From the NCBI RefSeq assembly GCF_038957035.1, contig NZ_CP152412.1, positions 7,560,501 through 7,624,500 of the forward strand: a stretch of 64,000 nt of DNA. The letters run 5' to 3'. The notes below the pieces were generated by a model that did not search any database, was not told the DNA's origin, and saw only the letters and a list, made by a program, of their open reading frames with translations. The translations under genes and the position numbers were made by a program. Origin of the DNA: Bradyrhizobium sp. B097 (lineage in GTDB: Bacteria > Pseudomonadota > Alphaproteobacteria > Rhizobiales > Xanthobacteraceae). Each line of letters opens with the position of its first letter. Position 1 is the first letter of the stretch. Shown piece after piece: positions 33,821 to 43,284 of the stretch.

Positions 33821-34236
33821 ATGAGCAGACCGCGGGATGATCGCCAGAAAGACCTGTTGCTTCCGGCGCTCGATCAAATCATCGACATGGGCCACCCGCT
33901 GGTGCGGTTGGCGTCGCTTATCGACTGGAAGTTTCTGGATGACCGCTTTGGTTCGGTGTGCCAAACCGGGCCGGGGCAGCCTGGCCTGCCGACGCGGCTT
34001 GTCGCCGGCCTGTTCATCCTGAAGCACATGCACAATCTCTCGGATGAGGTGCTGTGCGCCCGCTGGATCGAGAACCCCTATTATCAATACTTCTGCGGTG
34101 AGTTGAGCTTCTGCCACCGGCTGCCGTTCGATTGATCGTCGATGACGCGCTGGCGCCAGCGGCTCGGCGAGGAGCAGCTCGTCGCGCTGACCCAGGAAAG
34201 TCTGTCGGTGGCGCACAAGACTGGCGCGCCAGATTT
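33821..34236 (+). pseudogene. IS5-family transposase, N-terminal fragment
   Basis: MSRPRDDRQKDLLLPALDQIIDMGHPLVRLASLIDW... then GLPTRLVAGLFILKHMHNLSDEVLCARWIENPYYQYFCGE is the DUF772 N-terminus of IS5 transposases. A TGA at 34,133 replaces an Arg codon, after which the same frame continues SSMTRWRQRLGEEQLVALTQESLSVAHKTGA. The catalytic DDE part is missing: the sequence is joined to the ATPase remnant at about 34,237. Confidence 0.75.
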
Positions 34237-34890
34237 GAACGTCGTAGTGCCGTCGCGCCAAGACTGAACCGCCTGGTCGGCAGCATCAAAGGTCCTGCCC
34301 TTGGCGATGATGGCACGGTCATAGTCGGATAAGCCCGCCAATGAAGATTTGATGGCCTCGGCCTGTTCGCTGAGGGAGCGCTCTTCGAGCGCCCGCTGAT
34401 CGAGGGTACGCGCGAGCGTGCGCTGGCGGCGGCGTGACGCATAGGTCTGCCGGATGCGCTCGGCACGATCGGCGCTTTGCTGCGCGACGCGGCTCAATTC
34501 AGAGCGGATGGGTGCGGTGATAAATCGTGAGAGTTCATCAATGCGCACGCTGACGCCACTTAGCTGCTTTTGGCTGTAACCCTGGATCGGCAGCAGCGCG
34601 CGTACCTCGTCCTCCGAACACGGACGCATGTCGGCATCGGCGATCTTGATCTGAAGGCCTCCATCGCGGCTGTCGCGCCGGACGACGTGAGGAACGCCGT
34701 TCACCTCATAACTTACCTGAACTGTGGCGTTGACTGGCTTTAAGGTTTGTTCGATGAGCCGCGCGCGCCGTGCCAGATAGTTCGGTGCATCTTCGTCGGC
34801 GATGCCGGGCGGTTGATCGCAAAGTGCCCAACGCAAGTATTCGAGCAGCGTCGATTTGCCGGTACCACGACCGCCGCAGTGAAACCACGG
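34237..34890 (-). pseudogene. P-loop ATPase remnant (TrlF-like)
   Basis: In a start-less minus-strand frame the sequence reads WFHCGGRGTGKSTLLEYLRWALCDQPPG, a clear Walker A, followed by about 210 helical residues (LARRARLIEQTLKPVNATVQVSYEVNG...RRQRTLARTLDQRALEERSLSEQAEAIKSSLAGLSDYDRAIIAKG). The coiled-coil character suggests an SMC/TrlF-type ATPase. N-terminal codons before WFH are lost against the membrane-protein gene and the C-terminal half, with Walker B, is replaced by IS5 sequence. Confidence 0.5.
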
Positions 34891-34959
34891 CGATACTTCT
34901 CACTAAGCAGGAATATTGCTACGCTTTCTTCTTTGTCGCGGCGGGATAGGGCTCAATTG

Positions 34960-36117
34960 ATGGCAGCTTATGGGTTTCTGGGAGACCTTTCGACCTGGTT
35001 GTTGGTACTGAAATATTTGGGCCTGTGCCTCGCGGCCGGCTCTTCCATTTGGGGCACCGTCAACGACCTCGCCATCAAGGGGCCAAATGGCGAGCGGCGC
35101 CTGACCAAGGCTGGGGCGGCGGCTATTGGGTTTACAGCACTTGGCCTGATCATCAGCCTTGTGTCTGAGGATTTGCGGCGTCGACAGGATAGTGCCTCGC
35201 ACGCCGCACAGTTTGTCGCCGAAGCAAAGCGCACGAACGAAATCATCATTTCTGGCCAGCAGTTGGCCGGCCTTTCGTTCCGCTGGGAGTTCACAAGCAG
35301 AAGTGCCGCGCTACGGAAAGCGATGGATGATGGCACCAAAGGTCAGTACGAAAACGCCTTAACGTCGCAAGGTGGGGTGCCGGTCACTCCGTTCGAAGTT
35401 GTCGACTATGAGGCACTCCTTCTGCCGCTTATTTCTTTTGTTGCCGATCCCAAAAATGGCCTGAACGCGACGCTGCCTCCGCCCGCCGACGCGGCCACCG
35501 AGCAAGTGAAACAAAGCGAGAAAAAGCAAGGCTCGACGGTCGTGCTGATGTCGTTGGATGCGTCATCCAACGCGATCCTGTCGTTTGGGAGTATCGGCAA
35601 GGATGCCGAATGGGCGTCAAATACTGGCGACAAGATACCCTCGGCTGGTTTTGCAGGGGAAAGCCCGAAGCGCAACGGGGATTCCCTTCCGCAGGTTGTC
35701 CATCCGGGAAAGTCGCCGAGTCCGGGGACGGAATTTACCTATGCGATCAGCTGGGACTTGGATCCGGGCACGCTGGCCGGCGTCGTCGACCGCCGAAACC
35801 CGGAAATTGCCCCGACTGCAAAGCTTCCAAAGGTGTTCAAGATCGCGATTCTGAACGGCGGACTGGTGTTGCCCTTCCAGAAATTTAACTTCGCAGTCCC
35901 AGCTGTCACCCTTTGGGGTAAGCATCAAGACGCTGCTGTCGCAAAGGACGATTTTGTGCCTGACGATGTCAGCAATATGAAAATCACGCTTGTGGTCAAC
36001 GGCTCCGAGGACGTGCGTTATGACTATTATCTGAAGCGTGTATCAAAGATTGATCTTACCGATGACGACATAGACGTCGATACGGAGTGCACCATGCTCG
36101 AATTTGAAGCGAATTAG
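34960..36117 (+). CDS. Membrane-anchored protein of unknown function
   Basis: ATG at 34960 chosen because upstream codons in the frame belong to the reverse strand of the ATPase remnant. The 385-residue product has two TM helices near the N-terminus (LVLKYLGLCLAAGSSIWGTV and AGAAAIGFTALGLIISLV) and then a soluble domain of 300 residues with a coiled helix (LRRRQDSASHAAQFVAEAKRTNEIIISGQ). No motif recognised. First of a group of membrane and secreted genes at 35-42 kb. Confidence 0.7.
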   Translation: MAAYGFLGDLSTWLLVLKYLGLCLAAGSSIWGTVNDLAIKGPNGERRLTKAGAAAIGFTALGLIISLVSEDLRRRQDSASHAAQFVAEAKRTNEIIISGQQLAGLSFRWEFTSRSAALRKAMDDGTKGQYENALTSQGGVPVTPFEVVDYEALLLPLISFVADPKNGLNATLPPPADAATEQVKQSEKKQGSTVVLMSLDASSNAILSFGSIGKDAEWASNTGDKIPSAGFAGESPKRNGDSLPQVVHPGKSPSPGTEFTYAISWDLDPGTLAGVVDRRNPEIAPTAKLPKVFKIAILNGGLVLPFQKFNFAVPAVTLWGKHQDAAVAKDDFVPDDVSNMKITLVVNGSEDVRYDYYLKRVSKIDLTDDDIDVDTECTMLEFEAN

Positions 36118-36156
36118 TCCGCAGGACGCACGAGGCCGGTCGAGCGTTACCCCAGA

Positions 36157-37206
36157 TCAAGGCAGCGGAACGGTGACGGGGGTGGGCGCCCCTTCTTTGT
36201 CACCATCAAATAAAATCAGCACGCGCAAGCCCGCGGGGCTTTTGTCCAACGGAAGCAGTGCTTCAGGCTTACGTTCGGCATCAAACGAAGTCAGCTCGGC
36301 GAGTAGCGTGACATTCTCGCTCGCCCCATCCCACGAGAAGATGGCATAGACTCCCGGTCCGTCGGCCATCGGGCCAGCCAAAATCAGAATGCCGTCTCCG
36401 AAGCGTGCGAGGTCTCGAACCCCGCGGCCCTTGCCCAAGGAAAGACGGAACGGTTCGGCCGCTCCGGGCGGGCCGCTGAACAAGGACTCGACCGCAACGG
36501 GGACTACAACGGCTCGCTCATCGCCCAGGATCGGACCGCGCAAGCCTGCCAAGAGGGTGCCATCGCTCTTGATCGCAATCCCTTCGATTGTCAGCCCGTT
36601 TTCCTCAAGGCGCTTATCCATTGAAGCGGCCAGGATCGGACTAGACGCAAGAACATTCCGCAATTCATCCGTACGCTCAATGCCATCCGCGGACGTGCCC
36701 TCCGTACTGGCAGGAACGCGAACGACTTGGCTGCTCGCACTTATCCGCGCCTTGATTTCATCCGCGTGTTTCTTTGGGTCAAGCTTATGTTTTTTGTCGC
36801 GGGGATGCCCGTGCGAGCCGATGACATAGTAAAACCCGTTTGCAAAAGCCACGCCTTCGCCATCAAGTTCAAGCGGTCGGCCTTCGAAAGTGTTGTCGAT
36901 AAGGTCGATGGTCTTGCCGGCGATGAGCTCGCCATCGTGTAGAGTTACAAGTTGGGCGGCCTGCATATCATCGTCGATGACAAGGCATGAGCGAGGAAAG
37001 CCGGTAGCGGTGCTGCAGGCAATGCCGCTGACATCCTTGGACTTTCCGCCATCCTTACCGACCAGTGTTTTCTTGACTGGCCACGCCTGCTCTTCGCGGC
37101 AATGCCCCGGATCGGCAGCACAGGCCAGGATCAACAGCAAACAGACGGCCGCGGCGCGGCTATATGACGTGACCATCAATTCCACGGGTTTCAAATCATT
37201 TCTCAT
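36157..37206 (-). CDS. DUF3616-family exported protein
   Basis: From MRNDLKPVEL (37,206); the TTG at 37,236 is a weaker start. A lipoprotein-like signal segment (AAAVCLLLILACAADPGHC) leads to a beta-propeller-like body with DVSGIACS, FPRSCLVIDDD, TIEGIAIKSDGTLLAGLRGPI and FDAERKPEALLPLD, the recurring blades of DUF3616. The family's role is unknown. The predicted location is the periplasm or outer membrane. The next gene on the same strand is the LOG-like gene at 37,257-38,366, so they may be one transcript. Confidence 0.7.
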   Translation of the reverse strand: MRNDLKPVELMVTSYSRAAAVCLLLILACAADPGHCREEQAWPVKKTLVGKDGGKSKDVSGIACSTATGFPRSCLVIDDDMQAAQLVTLHDGELIAGKTIDLIDNTFEGRPLELDGEGVAFANGFYYVIGSHGHPRDKKHKLDPKKHADEIKARISASSQVVRVPASTEGTSADGIERTDELRNVLASSPILAASMDKRLEENGLTIEGIAIKSDGTLLAGLRGPILGDERAVVVPVAVESLFSGPPGAAEPFRLSLGKGRGVRDLARFGDGILILAGPMADGPGVYAIFSWDGASENVTLLAELTSFDAERKPEALLPLDKSPAGLRVLILFDGDKEGAPTPVTVPLP

Positions 37207-37256
37207 CAAGGGTTTGACAGTGGCATGACGCGCCAACCTGGAACTCGCTCGCCCGG

Positions 37257-38366
37257 CTATCGGCGGTTCATCCGCAGGGTACCGATCTTTAAGGGTTCGG
37301 CAGCCAGCGCAAAGGTGAGGTTCTTCTGAGACTGTGCTTCGTGTTCGCGTAAAGCACCGATGATAACGGCATGATCTATCGTGAAGAGCAGCTTCTTATC
37401 GAGGCAAGCTTCGACGTCGCTTCGAGGCCTTTTATCTGATACGAGGCCGAAGGTCAGGATCGGTCGGATCACGGGTTTTACATTGATGCCGGGCGTCGTT
37501 GCCTTGATCTCCTCCATAACGGGATCTGTTTCCCAGTATTTTTCGACATCAAAGAAGATCATCGGTGTTACTTCGTCGAGGGTCTTGGCGTAGTAGTTGC
37601 GCTCCACATCCTGATAGACTTCGCGCATTGTTCCGCCGCCCCCACGGCCGTAAACGATGCCGGCCCGCGAATTGTTGACGAGCGCTTCCTCGCGGAGGCT
37701 GTTCTGGAAGTACTTTGCGTAATGGGTTGCAAACGGCATGGTTGGCTCCGCGCCGTAAAGCCAGGTCGGAATCGCAAGGCTTACGGGAAGCGTGGCAGGA
37801 GCTTTTCGGCGCACTTCAATCGCAGCTTTGAGCCAATCCCGTGCCTCAAGAAGGGCTTTCAGTTTGCCCTCCTTGATGGTCCAATCAGGGGCGAAGAGAT
37901 CGTCGAGCATCGGGGCCTTTGGTGCCTTGCCCAGCGCCTCAATCGCATCGTCGAGCTCCTTGGTCGTTTCGGTGGAAGAGAACGTCACACCGAGATGCGC
38001 AGCCTCCATCACGCCGGGCCCGCCGCCGGAGACGAGAAGAAAATCCTTCCGGGCCAGGTCGCGGGCAAGATGGGCTATGGCCTTGTACGCCGGGTGGTTT
38101 CGCGGAAGGCTATGCCCACCCATAATGCCTACGAGCGGCCGCTGGACTGTCTTCAAGAAGGCCCGCAGTGCATCGGCAATTGCCGCGTCATGCGCCGCCT
38201 GTTCGGAACGGATGGCGAGCGAGGCGGGTAACGGCCCGCCATTGGCAACGAACTCGCGGTATATCGCAAAGTCCCGTGACAGCGTGTAGCCCATCTTGTC
38301 CCACGGGTTGAATCCGCCAAGCAGGTCCTCCGCTGTGTAGAGTTGGCTGGGCATCGTGACGGACAT
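37257..38366 (-). CDS. LOG-like Rossmann-fold nucleotide-binding protein
   Basis: Start at ATG 38366 (MSVTMPSQL) with CAGGAG upstream; the longer frame to 38,441 lacks a site. 369 residues. Two signatures of the LOG/'lysine decarboxylase-like' fold: FLLVSGGGPGVMEAAHLG and IVYGRGGGGTMREVYQDVERNYY. LOG proteins release cytokinin bases from nucleotides, but this long form (usual length about 190) also resembles SLOG-type nucleotide sensors of defence loci. Either role is inference. Immediately upstream is a sequence element shared with the next secreted gene. Confidence 0.7.
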   Translation of the reverse strand: MSVTMPSQLYTAEDLLGGFNPWDKMGYTLSRDFAIYREFVANGGPLPASLAIRSEQAAHDAAIADALRAFLKTVQRPLVGIMGGHSLPRNHPAYKAIAHLARDLARKDFLLVSGGGPGVMEAAHLGVTFSSTETTKELDDAIEALGKAPKAPMLDDLFAPDWTIKEGKLKALLEARDWLKAAIEVRRKAPATLPVSLAIPTWLYGAEPTMPFATHYAKYFQNSLREEALVNNSRAGIVYGRGGGGTMREVYQDVERNYYAKTLDEVTPMIFFDVEKYWETDPVMEEIKATTPGINVKPVIRPILTFGLVSDKRPRSDVEACLDKKLLFTIDHAVIIGALREHEAQSQKNLTFALAAEPLKIGTLRMNRR

Positions 38367-38450
38367 TGGCGGACACTCCTGGACTGTGAGGAACTCTTCC
38401 GATCGCGTTGTATACTGGATGCCGTATTGCGCGAGCGGCACCAGCGGCGA

Positions 38451-39194
38451 TTAAGGCTGGCACAGTTGATCGATTGGGAGGCACAGGTTGCAAGCTCCGG
38501 TCGTCGCCTGCTTGCAGCAATGTTGCGCTTTTTGGCAGACCTTCGCGTCATGTGAATCAGCCAAAGAGAAGCTGGCCCTTCTTCCGATGTCGCGACCAAC
38601 ATCCAGCGTGTAAGTTGCATTCTGGTCGGCTATCGGCTTGGAAAGCAATCCAACCGTTAGGCGATCTTTCCTCTGGTTGGTAACTTCAAGCACAGTCAGC
38701 TTATCCGGCGGATAGGCCATAACGTCCGACAGGCCGACTTGCGAGAGATCGACACCGCCTCGCGCGACCACGTCAACGGACACGTTCACCCACGAATTTG
38801 TCGTCCTGCCGCCCGGCCAAGCGACCGCGATCGCGGGCCCCTGAGTAATCTCGAAACGACCCTCGGCACTTCCATTCTCCGTCGCGACGATGATCGTGCG
38901 TGGGCCCAAGTCTGCGTTATCGGAGAGATCGACAGAAAGGTCTAATCTTGTCGCGGACGCAGAGCGAATGCGAACATCCGTCACGTCGTTGTCGGGGCGA
39001 AGAGAAATCTGCGAGACCTTCACCTTGGTGAAGTCGATAGAAGAGCCAGATTCTATCACCAGACTGTCAATATATCCTGTCGTGACGGTAGCTGGTGCGA
39101 CCGAGAGGTCCAGACCGTGGGCGGCACGCCCGCCAGCTATTGCAATGATGGCGCCGATCAGAAGTATTGAAATATGATTACGTGTACCAGTCAT
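38451..39194 (-). CDS. Exported beta-rich protein with a Cys-rich C-terminus
   Basis: Signal peptide (ISILLIGAIIAIAGGRAAHG), then about 180 residues that look like two Ig-like/beta-sandwich units (TTGYIDSLVIESGSSIDFTKVKVSQISLRPDNDVTDVRIRSAS...). The C-terminal 30 residues hold five or six cysteines (KVCQKAQHCCKQATTGACNLCLPIDQLC), which suggests disulfide bonds outside the cytoplasm. No family recognised. Upstream gene of the LOG-like and DUF3616 pair on the same strand. Confidence 0.65.
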   Translation of the reverse strand: MTGTRNHISILLIGAIIAIAGGRAAHGLDLSVAPATVTTGYIDSLVIESGSSIDFTKVKVSQISLRPDNDVTDVRIRSASATRLDLSVDLSDNADLGPRTIIVATENGSAEGRFEITQGPAIAVAWPGGRTTNSWVNVSVDVVARGGVDLSQVGLSDVMAYPPDKLTVLEVTNQRKDRLTVGLLSKPIADQNATYTLDVGRDIGRRASFSLADSHDAKVCQKAQHCCKQATTGACNLCLPIDQLCQP

Positions 39195-39299
39195 AACGGC
39201 ATCCTGATGAAAATACTATTGGAGGTAACACGTTCTTACCCGCCTCAAATGAGAGGCAGCAACGCTCGCTGTTTCCCATGACAATCGCAAGACAGAGTT

Positions 39300-40179
39300 T
39301 GTGTTAGATCCTCCGCTATAGGGCTGGCCTGGCATTGGAAGCCATTTCCGTGCCGCCCGGGGAATGTCGAAATCGCTTCAGGTCGCGTTATACACGAGAT
39401 GCACGTATTGCGCGAGCGATATAATCGTGCATTATGCCCTGTGGGTCTGTGGGGGAAGTCATGGTCGCTGCGGTTATGCGCTTCAGCCGACCATCCCACA
39501 TCTGACGCGATCATCCCTGCATCGCTGTCTCCAGCGCCACGGCATCAGTCGATTGCCGGAGGTCGAAGGCAGTAAGCCTCCGAAGAAAAAGTTCAAGGCT
39601 TATCCGATCGGCTATTTCCACATCGACATTGCTGAGCTCCAGACCGCTGAAGGCAAGCTCTATCTCTACGTCGCCATCGATCGCACCAGCAAGTTCGCCT
39701 TCGTGCAACTGGTCAGGAAGACGGGAAGGACCTCCGCCTCCGCCTTCCTCGAAGCTCTGATCGCGGCTGTGCCCTACAAGACCCATACGGTTCTCACCGA
39801 CAATGGGATCCAGTTCACCTTCTTGCCGCGCTACGCGGACGGCCCGACGGCAAGATACGTGACACATATGTTCGATATGCGCTGCCAAGAGAATGGCATC
39901 GAACATCGGCTGACCAAGATCAAGCATCCCTGGACCAATGGGCAGGTCGAGCGCATGAACCGCACGATCAAGGAAGCGACCGTCCAACGCTATCATTACG
40001 ATCGACACGATCAGCTCGAAGCACACCTTGCCGACTTCATTAACGCTTACAACTACGCTCGGCGGCTGAAGACCCTGAAGGGCCTCACGCCCTACGAATA
40101 TATCTGCAAAGCCTGGACAAAAGAGCCCGAACGATTCACCCTCAATCCGCTCCAGCAAATGCCGGGACTAAACACCTAG
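39300..40179 (+). mobile_element. IS481-family insertion sequence, left end damaged
   Basis: A transposase frame (39,364-40,179) carries the IS481 integrase core: YFHIDIAELQTAEGKLYLYVAIDRTSKFAFVQLV, LTDNGIQFTF, the DDE glutamate region PWTNGQVERMNRTIKEATVQ and the end LNPLQQMPGLNT. The N-terminal DNA-binding part before LTRSSLHRCLQRHGISRLPE reads as noise from about 39,364 to 39,490, so it is truncated or frameshifted. The right end is GGGACTAAACA next to CTAG, as in the other copy. A possible left end TGTTAGATCC lies at 39,302, without CTAG. It sits between the Cys-rich exported gene and the SGNH gene. Confidence 0.75.
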
Positions 40180-40210
40180 CGCGGTGGCGATCGAAACGAC
40201 AGAACGTATA

Positions 40211-40912
40211 CTAACCCACAGGCGGCAGGGCAGCGGCCCTTATCATCACGTCCGCGAGCGCTTCGGCCATGTGCGTTGCGCTCCAATCGCTGTGATGTAG
40301 CCGATCGGCATCCGATGGATCGACCATCCGGTCGAAGGAGATTTTCTCGATCTCATGCCATTGACGCATCAGCTCAAAGCGCTTGAAGACATTTACTGGT
40401 ACGCGCGCGCCCGCCGCCGCGTCCTCAATAAGCTGTACCGTGGCACGGGCGCTTGCGATCTTTTCCGCTGTCAGTACGGCCGGCGTGAATTGGACATCCA
40501 TAAGGATGATGTCGACGAGCGCATCGGCGAGCAGCGCCAAACCCTCCCGAAGGGCCGCGGCCACCGGCTTGAGGTCCTGGTTTTTCCAAGCGGCGTTGGT
40601 GCCGACCTGCCAGATCACGACCGACGGATGTTCGGCGATGACATCCGTCTGCATGCGGCGCAGCTCGTCCGGCGCCTCTTCTCCCCCCACGCCGCGGTTG
40701 AGCACGTCAAAGTTCCGACCAGGGCGGCGCGCACGCAGCGCGCTCTCAAGCCGATAAGGATACGGAACGATGCCGCCTTCTCCTGCGGTAGTCGACGAGC
40801 CGATCGCGGCGATCTTGATGGTGCCCTGCCCTGCCAACTCGCCAGCCAATCGGTCCATGCGAAGGCGAAACGGAATGGGCTGGGCCGGGATCACGTCGAG
40901 CGTCGTATTCAT
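40211..40912 (-). CDS. SGNH/GDSL-type hydrolase
   Basis: A 233-residue protein with block I IAAIGSSTTAGEG (nucleophile serine in GSS), block III VVIWQVGTNAAW (Asn) and the late DRLHHSDWSATHMA containing Asp and His of the triad. SGNH hydrolases cleave esters of lipids or acetylated sugars. No signal peptide is seen. Divergent from the endonuclease/phosphatase gene with a 99-base gap. Confidence 0.85.
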   Translation of the reverse strand: MNTTLDVIPAQPIPFRLRMDRLAGELAGQGTIKIAAIGSSTTAGEGGIVPYPYRLESALRARRPGRNFDVLNRGVGGEEAPDELRRMQTDVIAEHPSVVIWQVGTNAAWKNQDLKPVAAALREGLALLADALVDIILMDVQFTPAVLTAEKIASARATVQLIEDAAAGARVPVNVFKRFELMRQWHEIEKISFDRMVDPSDADRLHHSDWSATHMAEALADVMIRAAALPPVG

Positions 40913-41011
40913 CGCGGCACCATCCTGATCTCGCGCGGTCTACCGCCACTGTCGAAGCGTCATCAAGCAATGGTCTAGTCCGCGACTGTAGAGTTCACTC
41001 TGGAGGTCGAT

Positions 41012-42271
41012 ATGAAATTGCACGGGCTCATTGCATTGGCAACCCTTCTAGTCCTCGGAGTATCGCAAGCGGCGCAAGCGCGCGATCTGACGGTCGCGAC
41101 GTGGAATCTCGGGTGGCACCTGAGCCAAGCCGAGGCCAAGGACTGGATACGCGACTGCGGACAGCCCTTTGCACTCAACCCGGCGACCGGGCTTTTCGAG
41201 CCCTCCACGACGGGGGCGACGAAGCCGGGCTGGGAGCTTCGGTGGGGGCGCGACGCCAAGATCAAGTGGGACATCGCGCTAAAGCCACCATGTGACGTGT
41301 TTCAGACCGGCTCGCACAAGATCGTACCAGTGACGGAAATAGCGTATCAAAAGCGAGCGCAGCAGATCAGGGACTTCATCAAAGCGAACGTCGATGCCGA
41401 CATCCTCGCTTTTCAGGAAGTGAGCGGCGAGACGGCGGTTCGAGAGATCCTGCCCAACAATGGTGCCGACTACGACATTTGCTCGTTCGATAGTTTCAAG
41501 GTTCAACGTCTTGCAATCGCCTGGAAGCGGGCGTTGGGTGCGGCGTCCGGTTGCGCGGCCGAGCCGACGCTTTCGCTGCCGCAGCTCAATCCGACCGATC
41601 AAGTGCGACCCGGCCTGTCGGTGCTGCTGCAAATCGATGGCAAACCCCTGAGAATCATGACGGTGCACCTCAAGTCTTCGTGCGTCAGCCCGCTCGAGGA
41701 CAGAGGTAAACTTGACGGGGGTGGGCCTGCTTGTCCGATTCTTCAGCAGCAGGTTCGTCCGCTTGAAGCATGGCTTGAGTCCCGGTCGGCGGGCAATCCG
41801 GTCATCTTGATGGGTGATTTCAATCGCAACCTCTCGCATGAGAAAAGTTCAATTGCTCCGTCGGCGGTCCGGTCGGACGGCAGCGACCCGGCCTCGACCC
41901 TGCCCGCCGGTGTCCTCGTCCGCAGCCTTTCTGGCGAGGTAAACGACAGCACGCCGGCGGAAAGCGCATTGACGCATCTTGAACCCGAATGCCCGGTGAA
42001 CGCCGTCGCCAAGCAGATGTGCGAACGCTCAAAGCGTGAGCTGTTCGACCAGGACGCTCTCAAGCCATTGACGCGCGCAGATAGCCTTGGCTGCCGCAAC
42101 CCGATTGGCCTTGACCAGATGCTTGTTAGCTCCAGCCTGACGGCTGGCGGCCCTGCCACCAAGGTGGCCATTGGCCGTTTCGGCGGAACGCGGCCTGCAA
42201 CGGCAGAGCATCCGGACCCGCTGTTGGCAATCTCGGATCATTGTCCGCTGAAGGCCACCTTGAATTTTTAA
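41012..42271 (+). CDS. Exported endonuclease/exonuclease/phosphatase-fold protein
   Basis: TGGAGGT precedes ATG 41012. Signal peptide (ALATLLVLGVSQAAQA), then the EEP fold: LTVATWNLGWHLS (Asn), ILAFQEVSGE (metal-binding Glu), MTVHLKSSC (His), LMGDFNRNL (Asp/Asn pair) and ISDHCPL at the end (Asp-His). All catalytic positions are present. Members cut nucleic acids or phosphoesters; export suggests an extracellular nuclease or phosphodiesterase. Substrate not identifiable. Confidence 0.85.
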   Translation: MKLHGLIALATLLVLGVSQAAQARDLTVATWNLGWHLSQAEAKDWIRDCGQPFALNPATGLFEPSTTGATKPGWELRWGRDAKIKWDIALKPPCDVFQTGSHKIVPVTEIAYQKRAQQIRDFIKANVDADILAFQEVSGETAVREILPNNGADYDICSFDSFKVQRLAIAWKRALGAASGCAAEPTLSLPQLNPTDQVRPGLSVLLQIDGKPLRIMTVHLKSSCVSPLEDRGKLDGGGPACPILQQQVRPLEAWLESRSAGNPVILMGDFNRNLSHEKSSIAPSAVRSDGSDPASTLPAGVLVRSLSGEVNDSTPAESALTHLEPECPVNAVAKQMCERSKRELFDQDALKPLTRADSLGCRNPIGLDQMLVSSSLTAGGPATKVAIGRFGGTRPATAEHPDPLLAISDHCPLKATLNF

Positions 42272-42461
42272 AGTCGTCAAACCGTGCCAGTCGTTTCGAC
42301 CAAGGCGGCCCGTGTAATTCTACGCCGATCACATTGTGGAGAGCGTATCCGTTAGACGGTTCGCAAAAGCACCGTTTGAAAAGCCGTTTTAGCCAGCTCG
42401 TCTGCGGTGGAAGAAAGTCAAGGAGCCGCATGAAGGGACGATCCCGATCTTTCGGAGGCGA

Positions 42462-42581
42462 ATGAAATCCGTGGCGCCCATACCCATTCCGCCGAATTCT
42501 GGCAGGAGCGTCGTGCGGATGATGCGGTGGTGGGCGGACGAGTTCGACCGGCTAAGGGAGCACGGCGTGTCATCAAAATGA
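42462..42581 (+). CDS. Small hypothetical protein (39 aa)
   Basis: ATG at 42462 with CGGAGGCG upstream. Product MKSVAPIPIPPNSGRSVV..., ending in WWADEFDRLREHGVSSK. Short but with a good ribosome site and protein-like end; similar micro-genes occur near island ends. Low certainty. Confidence 0.35.
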   Translation: MKSVAPIPIPPNSGRSVVRMMRWWADEFDRLREHGVSSK

Positions 42582-42636
42582 GTGCCTGAGGAAGAGCGCG
42601 TTCAAAGTGGGGCTGCCCCCTTAAGTCGCACGTCCA

Positions 42637-42903
42637 TTAGTTCGACATGTTGGTGTCAAGGAGCGCCAGAAGTGAGCGCACCATTACTAGTCGCCGACGT
42701 CCGATCGTTGTCGTGACGATACGCCCAGTTCCTATCAACTCGTAAAGCTTCGTGCGTCCCAAGCCGGTCACTTCGCATGCATCGTCAATCGTGCAGGTGA
42801 GCCGCTGGGCGAATGGTATCGTGCTCGGTTCTGCGGCTATCGGAGGGGATAGACTGACGTGTGACTGTTGTCCGCCAGCTTTCTCTCTTCGATTGCATCT
42901 CAC
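42637..42903 (-). CDS. AlpA/Xis-like small DNA-binding protein
   Basis: An 88-residue frame (GTG start at 42903) with a MerR/AlpA-type winged helix at residues 32-85: RLTCTIDDACEVTGLGRTKLYELIGTGRIVTTTIGRRRLVMVRSLLALL. Such proteins direct excision or activate integrase genes of integrative elements. It lies 300 bases from the tRNA-Glu end of the island, which is the expected place for an excisionase. Confidence 0.7.
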   Translation of the reverse strand: MRCNRREKAGGQQSHVSLSPPIAAEPSTIPFAQRLTCTIDDACEVTGLGRTKLYELIGTGRIVTTTIGRRRLVMVRSLLALLDTNMSN

Positions 42904-43209
42904 ACGGCCCTCCTATTCGCACAAAGCTCGACAGGACAAGAGTTGATTGTGCGGCGAGCAACGTCAATGCGAACATGCGAGGGGGCTCGCGTACGACAGC
43001 GCACATCAGCGGCGGTTTGAATATTTTCGGACACCAAGGGCGACGAAGAAATTTTTCGCGAATGCCCCAACCAAAGTGAGGCATCGCGCCGTGGCTATTT
43101 GGCGAATGTCAGCAACAAATTCCGCAAGCGTTCGCCGCTGTTCACCTGCGTCTTATTCAACCATTATTCAACGAACGCGGCTGATGGCAACCTAAGTGCC
43201 TGAGTTTGC
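42904..43209. other. Island end next to the tRNA
   Basis: No gene found in 306 bases between the AlpA-like gene and the tRNA 3' end. There is no integrase gene here, although this is where one is normally found. Confidence 0.5.
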
Positions 43210-43284
43210 TGGCGCTCCCTAGGGGAATCGAACCCCTGTTTCAGCCTTGAGAGGGCCGCGTCCTAACCGCTAGACGAAGGGAGC
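43210..43284 (-). tRNA. tRNA-Glu (CUC)
   Basis: On the minus strand GCTCCCT (acceptor) pairs with AGGGAGC, D-arm GTC..GAC, anticodon stem CGGCC/GGCTG with loop CTCTCAA (anticodon CTC), T-arm with GGTTCGATTCC, and an encoded CCA at 43,210-43,212. All arms fold. The 3' end faces the accessory island, so it is the probable attachment site of the integrated element. Confidence 0.95.
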
